Positions 60,412-64,000 of a DNA stretch of 64,000 nt are shown here, piece after piece. Position 1 is the first letter of the stretch. Every line of letters begins with the position of its first letter. Origin of the DNA: Psococerastis gibbosa (lineage: Eukaryota; Arthropoda; Insecta; Psocodea; Psocidae); contig OZ020488.1 in assembly GCA_963971405.1 (NCBI GenBank), forward strand, positions 45,366,888 through 45,430,887, in the 5' to 3' direction. The translations under genes were made by a program, and so were the position numbers. The notes beneath the pieces were generated by a model. The model worked only from the letters and a program-made list of their open reading frames with translations. It was not told the DNA's origin and searched no databases.

Positions 60412-60899
60412 AGGAATACTGGAGGCACCGCTATGCATTGGAACATGGGGGGTGCCGTCCTCCTCCATAACAATAGCTCGGTAAATAATCCTGAATTTTG
60501 TTATGGAGTAGGTTGGCACCCCCATTTTTTTATTATTGTTATTGAAGTTTTTTTTATGGTTACTTACTTACTTCGCGTGTCAGGGAGACACGCATTTAAT
60601 GGCTAGTCCAAATATTTTATGGATGTAGGCCTATATGTAGTGTGGCTCATTGAACTTTACGCTGCCAACGACCCCATCGGTTACAGGACATTAACTGTAT
60701 TTTATTTTTTTTACTTGTTTCCGAATATATTTCTAGCCATTGGTAAACTGGTTCACTCCTCGATGTCAACCCACACATACTACAAGTGCCAAGGGGCAAG
60801 CAATCAGATATGCTTACCATTGACATTGTAAGAGGTGTTAGCTCGATTCAACCAAGTATGGGAACGAGTCACGGCAATGCATAATGGTGCCTCCAGTAT
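60412..60899. mobile_element. Element with 27-bp terminal inverted repeats enclosing repeat C
   Basis: Ends GAATACTGGAGGCACC and GGTGCCTCCAGTATTC, with inner TATGCATTG and CAATGCATA. 60605-60865 inside is a copy of repeat family C. No transposase. No clear target duplication. Confidence 0.7.
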
Positions 60900-61057
60900 T
60901 CAATGTTGAAAAAAAAATGTAAAAATGGTTAGCTGGTAGAGTAGCCGTTTGGGGCTAAAGTTCGCCTAATATAAAGACGTTTTTCATTTGATTTCATAAA
61001 ATGTAATATATCATCTAAAAACAATCCTCGAAAAACACTTCTAAGCTCGGTGTTCGT

Positions 61058-61253
61058 TAAGGGCCGTGTCTACCAAGTCTCAGTGAAAGTTCCGACGGGT
61101 TTGAACATTGCTCACACGTATGCTAACCAACTGCCTGTATTATGTTGTCTGTAGGACGTACTATACCTTTGATTCTGGAAAATGATGTATAACATGAAAC
61201 ATGGGGGCAATGTTTACCCACATTAATATGTACTGAGACTTGGTGGGAACGGC
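61058..61253. mobile_element. Palindromic MITE
   Basis: Ends GGGCCGTGTCTACCAAGTCT and AGACTTGGTGGGAACGGCC are inverted repeats of about 23 bp. Confidence 0.75.
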
Positions 61254-61267
61254 CATAAACATGGTGG

Positions 61268-61412
61268 GTCTAGAGTTCTATATAGGAGAGATAGGATATT
61301 CATTCGTGGTCCTAAGGAGAAGTGGCATCAGGTGGCCCCAGGATTAAAAAAAATATTTTTGGCGCGCTCGAATGTCCCGTTCCTCCTATATAAAACTCTA
61401 GGTGTGTCATGC
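61268..61412. mobile_element. MITE family D copy
   Basis: Ends TAGAGTTCTATATAGGAG and CTCCTATATAAAACTCTA; interior GGTGGCCCCAGG and GGCGCGCTCGAATGTCCC. The best-preserved short copy besides that at 41305. Confidence 0.85.
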
Positions 61413-61960
61413 TAGGTCTGCAATTGGTTTTTCGATAATAAAAAAAAATAATAATAATAATCTATTGTTGGCACTTGGAAGACAATGTAATATGCGTGCG
61501 TCTTCAAAGCCTGTGCGCACATTTAGCCATTTAGGGTAGCTGCGACCATCTTAGGTAAATCACAAGTCCTGTCGGATATGGTCCGGTACACTCGCCGATA
61601 GGCTAAAGCTGTACTGAGGGTAAATTATAGGAAGACCACATCTCGGAAACCCAATAAGCACGCAGTAACCGCAACTTAGGGCCCTTGTAGAGAAGGCGGG
61701 TCAAGCATCAAAATAAACGTAGAATGAGCTTGTCATTCCGTGTTTACATTGGGTTAAGTGTTTTCTTCTTATAAAACTTATCTTAAAAAAGAGACTGCAA
61801 GCTTTTCTTATGTTTCTTTTGTGCTTGACCCGCGCGGTTACCCGTCTGCTATAAAAGGGTCTCGGTCTGTAAATTGACTTTGATAGTTTTTGCTCATGGC
61901 TTCTTATAAATTTACCTCTGGTGTAAAGTAAGCCTATCGATGAATTTACGAAGATTTACC
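61413..61960. other. Intergenic with a weak repeat trace
   Basis: Around 61633-61675 a string related to 630-660 (AAGACCACATCTCGGAAACC). No gene. Confidence 0.35.
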
Positions 61961-61967
61961 CGATTTA

Positions 61968-62062
61968 TCGCTTGAAAAGTCTCAACTAAAATACTCAACC
62001 GCCATTTATTGGTAGATGGCGGTGCCATCCAGTAATACTAATCGATACTTTTCAAGTGGAGG
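61968..62062. mobile_element. MITE family H copy
   Basis: CGCTTGAAAAGTCTCAACT at left and ATACTTTTCAAG at right; interior ATTGGTAGATGGCGGTGCC. The clearest palindromic member of the family. Confidence 0.65.
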
Positions 62063-62197
62063 GGGAACTGGGCCTTCAAAGGTGGTCGGAGCCATTCTTA
62101 CAAAGCAAGACATTTATTGGCAACTAATCAGGATAGATGCAACCATCCATGATAAATAATAATTAAAGCACAAATTTTATTGCTGCCCCTATTTTTA

Positions 62198-62618
62198 AGG
62201 TAACCAGGGGTCAAGGATTCTCCCGGAGAGTTGGACTTTCGAGCTTTGCCCGGGAAAATGTCCGGGGACGAAATTTATCGGGGAGTAGTCAGGGATTTTA
62301 AAGAAAAAGTGAGGGATTCACAAATGTAAATTTTTAACTTTGGTTTTCAAATAATTAAGAAAAAAAAATGAGTTGCAAAATAGGAACAGGACAAAACTTT
62401 GTATCGGAAGTTATTTAAAATCTACCTACACCATTTCTATTGATGTTTTAATTAATAAAATGCCCTACTTTCAAAGTTGTACTTGATGAATCGACTATTT
62501 TATAGCTAAAAAAATTCACTAGATAAAATGACATTTTCCAACAAAAATTTACACTAGAAAAAACGACATTTTGCCCTCTGTCCGGGATTGAAATTTGGAA
62601 AATCTGGTAACCCTTCCT
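62198..62618. mobile_element. Possible hAT-like element
   Basis: AAGGTAACCAGGGGTC at left and CTGGTAACCCTT at right, with CCCGG and GTCCGGG motifs inside each end. The pattern resembles the hAT at 46851, but no duplication was found. Confidence 0.4.
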
Positions 62619-62865
62619 ACTCTGGGTTATACAATGTTTTCAAGGTTTATACTGTGGACCAGATATTGCCAACCTTTTCAGCCGGATATTCACGTTTCCC
62701 AATTCGAGGTGTTGCACCAACTGCATAAATTTTTGAATAATAATAAAAATAATTTTCACAGCCATGTACAATTTTTGCACAGTACATGTACCCCACATTG
62801 TTAAAAGGAGACACTGGCAGTTTCGGAAAGTTTTATTTAGGTAGCCTTACTTTAAGGGAAGTAAT

Positions 62866-62942
62866 GCCTCGGTAACGAATACTGCATGGCGCCGCAATGC
62901 ATTGGTAGATGTACAGTATTCCTTACTAATACTTTTTAAGCG
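62866..62942. mobile_element. MITE family H copy, partial
   Basis: CTCGGTAACGAATACTGCAT, GCAATGCATTGGTAGATG and AGTATTCCTTACTAATACTT match the family order. Confidence 0.55.
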
Positions 62943-63650
62943 AAGTGCGATCCAGGATTTTAGCGTAAATGGGGGTTCCGGGGGAAAATGTTTGAAAATT
63001 GCGGTGCGAAATGACAAGTTTTTAAGCATTTTTAACTCGCGCATTTCAATAAATAAATATTGTACGATTTTACACAAGAACATTTTCTGCTGACAAAAAA
63101 ATCAGAAAAGGGAGTTGTTATGAGGTAGATATTTGATTACAAGCCCTTTTGAATCTGGAATTGGTTTCCTATTATCTTCCACACGCAAAAAATATTTAAA
63201 ATTAAAAGCTCTGGACAATTTCCCAATCGATTGTACCCATGCTTTTGGAGAGGGAAAATCGTGACAACCGAAAATACATCTATTGGTTAATTATTATTTA
63301 CCTACTGTAGAAGCAGCAATTTTGTGCAGTTTCCTTTGGAAGCTTTATGGCAGGCTAGATTATTGACTATCATCTATTTTTATCTATTGTAACAGTATAG
63401 CGATAAGAATACGGTTATTATTTAATTGTGAAAAACTCAATAAATTGTCATAAATTCTACATAAGAATATGTTATACGAACATCATGCAGATTAGATAGA
63501 CTGAGTACAGGACAGTTAATCTATGCGGAATATTTAGTTTCCTATGAAACTAATTTTTTGGCTTATTCTACGCAATTACAAAATTCAGCAAGAAATAGCA
63601 TGTACTATTCGACCACGTTGCGAAGGCAATTAGTATGTCTAGCTTTTTCA
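62943..63650. other. Intergenic, nothing recognised
   Basis: AT-rich, no gene, RNA or clear repeat. Confidence 0.35.
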
Positions 63651-63870
63651 GGGCATGTAGATTAGTGGTACAGACTCCAATTTTCACCCAAAAGGTTGTT
63701 GGTTCAAGTCGCAGACTTGCTACATTTTCTGGCCATGCATCGGAGGGCATGTAAAGCAGGTGGTCCCGAGGCTTCCTAGTTGAGTGTAAGAGAGGGCTTT
63801 ATAGCCCTAACTCCGCTAGGTTGGCTTAGTAATGGAACAAAAAAAGTCAATATTTATTTCTTTTATTTTA
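63651..63870 (+). repeat. SINE family A, full-length
   Basis: Head ATGTAGATTAGTGGTACAGA, B-box-like GGTTCAAGTCG, body GGCATGTAAAGCAGGTGG, tail GGTTGGCTTAGTAATGGAAC followed by the TCAATATTTATTT end. One of the most complete copies. Confidence 0.88.
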
Positions 63871-64000
63871 ATTCTCTCCCACTTTAAAACGAATGATGGC
63901 ATAATACACAATTCATTTTCATTAATTGTGCAATTATGCTACTAACGTAATGATTCTTACCCTGAATATGACGATTATGCCTTTTCTACATTACAAGAAA

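Overview
The window reads as AT-rich nuclear DNA of an arthropod, most likely an insect. The evidence is intron-split animal genes with GT-AG junctions, a ZAD-type zinc-finger gene (the ZAD domain is confined to arthropods and strongly expanded in insects), and a dense mix of tRNA-derived SINEs, MITEs, hAT and Tc1 elements and RTE and CR1/Jockey-like LINE pieces. I cannot name the species. I saw no retroviral, LTR or Polinton coding remains, no CRISPR and no bacterial-style operons.

Layout. (1) 1-4087, + strand: last four visible coding exons of Pten (phosphatase core, C2 domain, tail); the 5' exons lie outside the window. (2) 4088-21482: no host gene recognised; a minisatellite, several palindromic MITEs, SINEs, a LINE 3' fragment and a tRNA-like fold-back element. 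(3) 21483-25692, - strand: two coding exons of Mettl14, the partner subunit of the m6A RNA methyltransferase, split by a 3.1-kb intron that is largely one long inverted repeat with younger insertions in its centre. (4) 28190-36147, + strand: a ZAD zinc-finger gene. Two ZAD exons can splice in phase to either of two zinc-finger exons (8 or 5 fingers). (5) 37.6-40.4 kb: an RTE-clade LINE with a long open frame but a glycine at the first catalytic aspartate of its reverse transcriptase. (6) 40969-44943, - strand: a complete Gapdh coding region, four coding exons totalling exactly 333 codons including stop, with a Tc1 transposon and a palindromic MITE in its introns. (7) 45-54 kb: LINE and hAT debris, including a 2-kb hAT element with perfect 8-bp target duplications. 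(8) 54118-57789, + strand: a Ly6/uPAR (three-finger) GPI-anchored protein gene in which two alternative five-cysteine exons each fit one common five-cysteine terminal exon. (9) 57.8-64 kb: repeats only.

The four well-identified genes act independently (PIP3 signalling, RNA methylation, transcription, glycolysis) and share no visible regulatory arrangement. The less ordinary material is the exon choice in the Ly6 and ZAD genes, a family of head-to-head tRNA-like fold-back elements (about 7.1, 13.2 and 29.3 kb, with a different pair at 55.9 kb), and several near-perfect hairpins. All of this rests on reading the sequence by eye; no database search, folding program or expression data was used.
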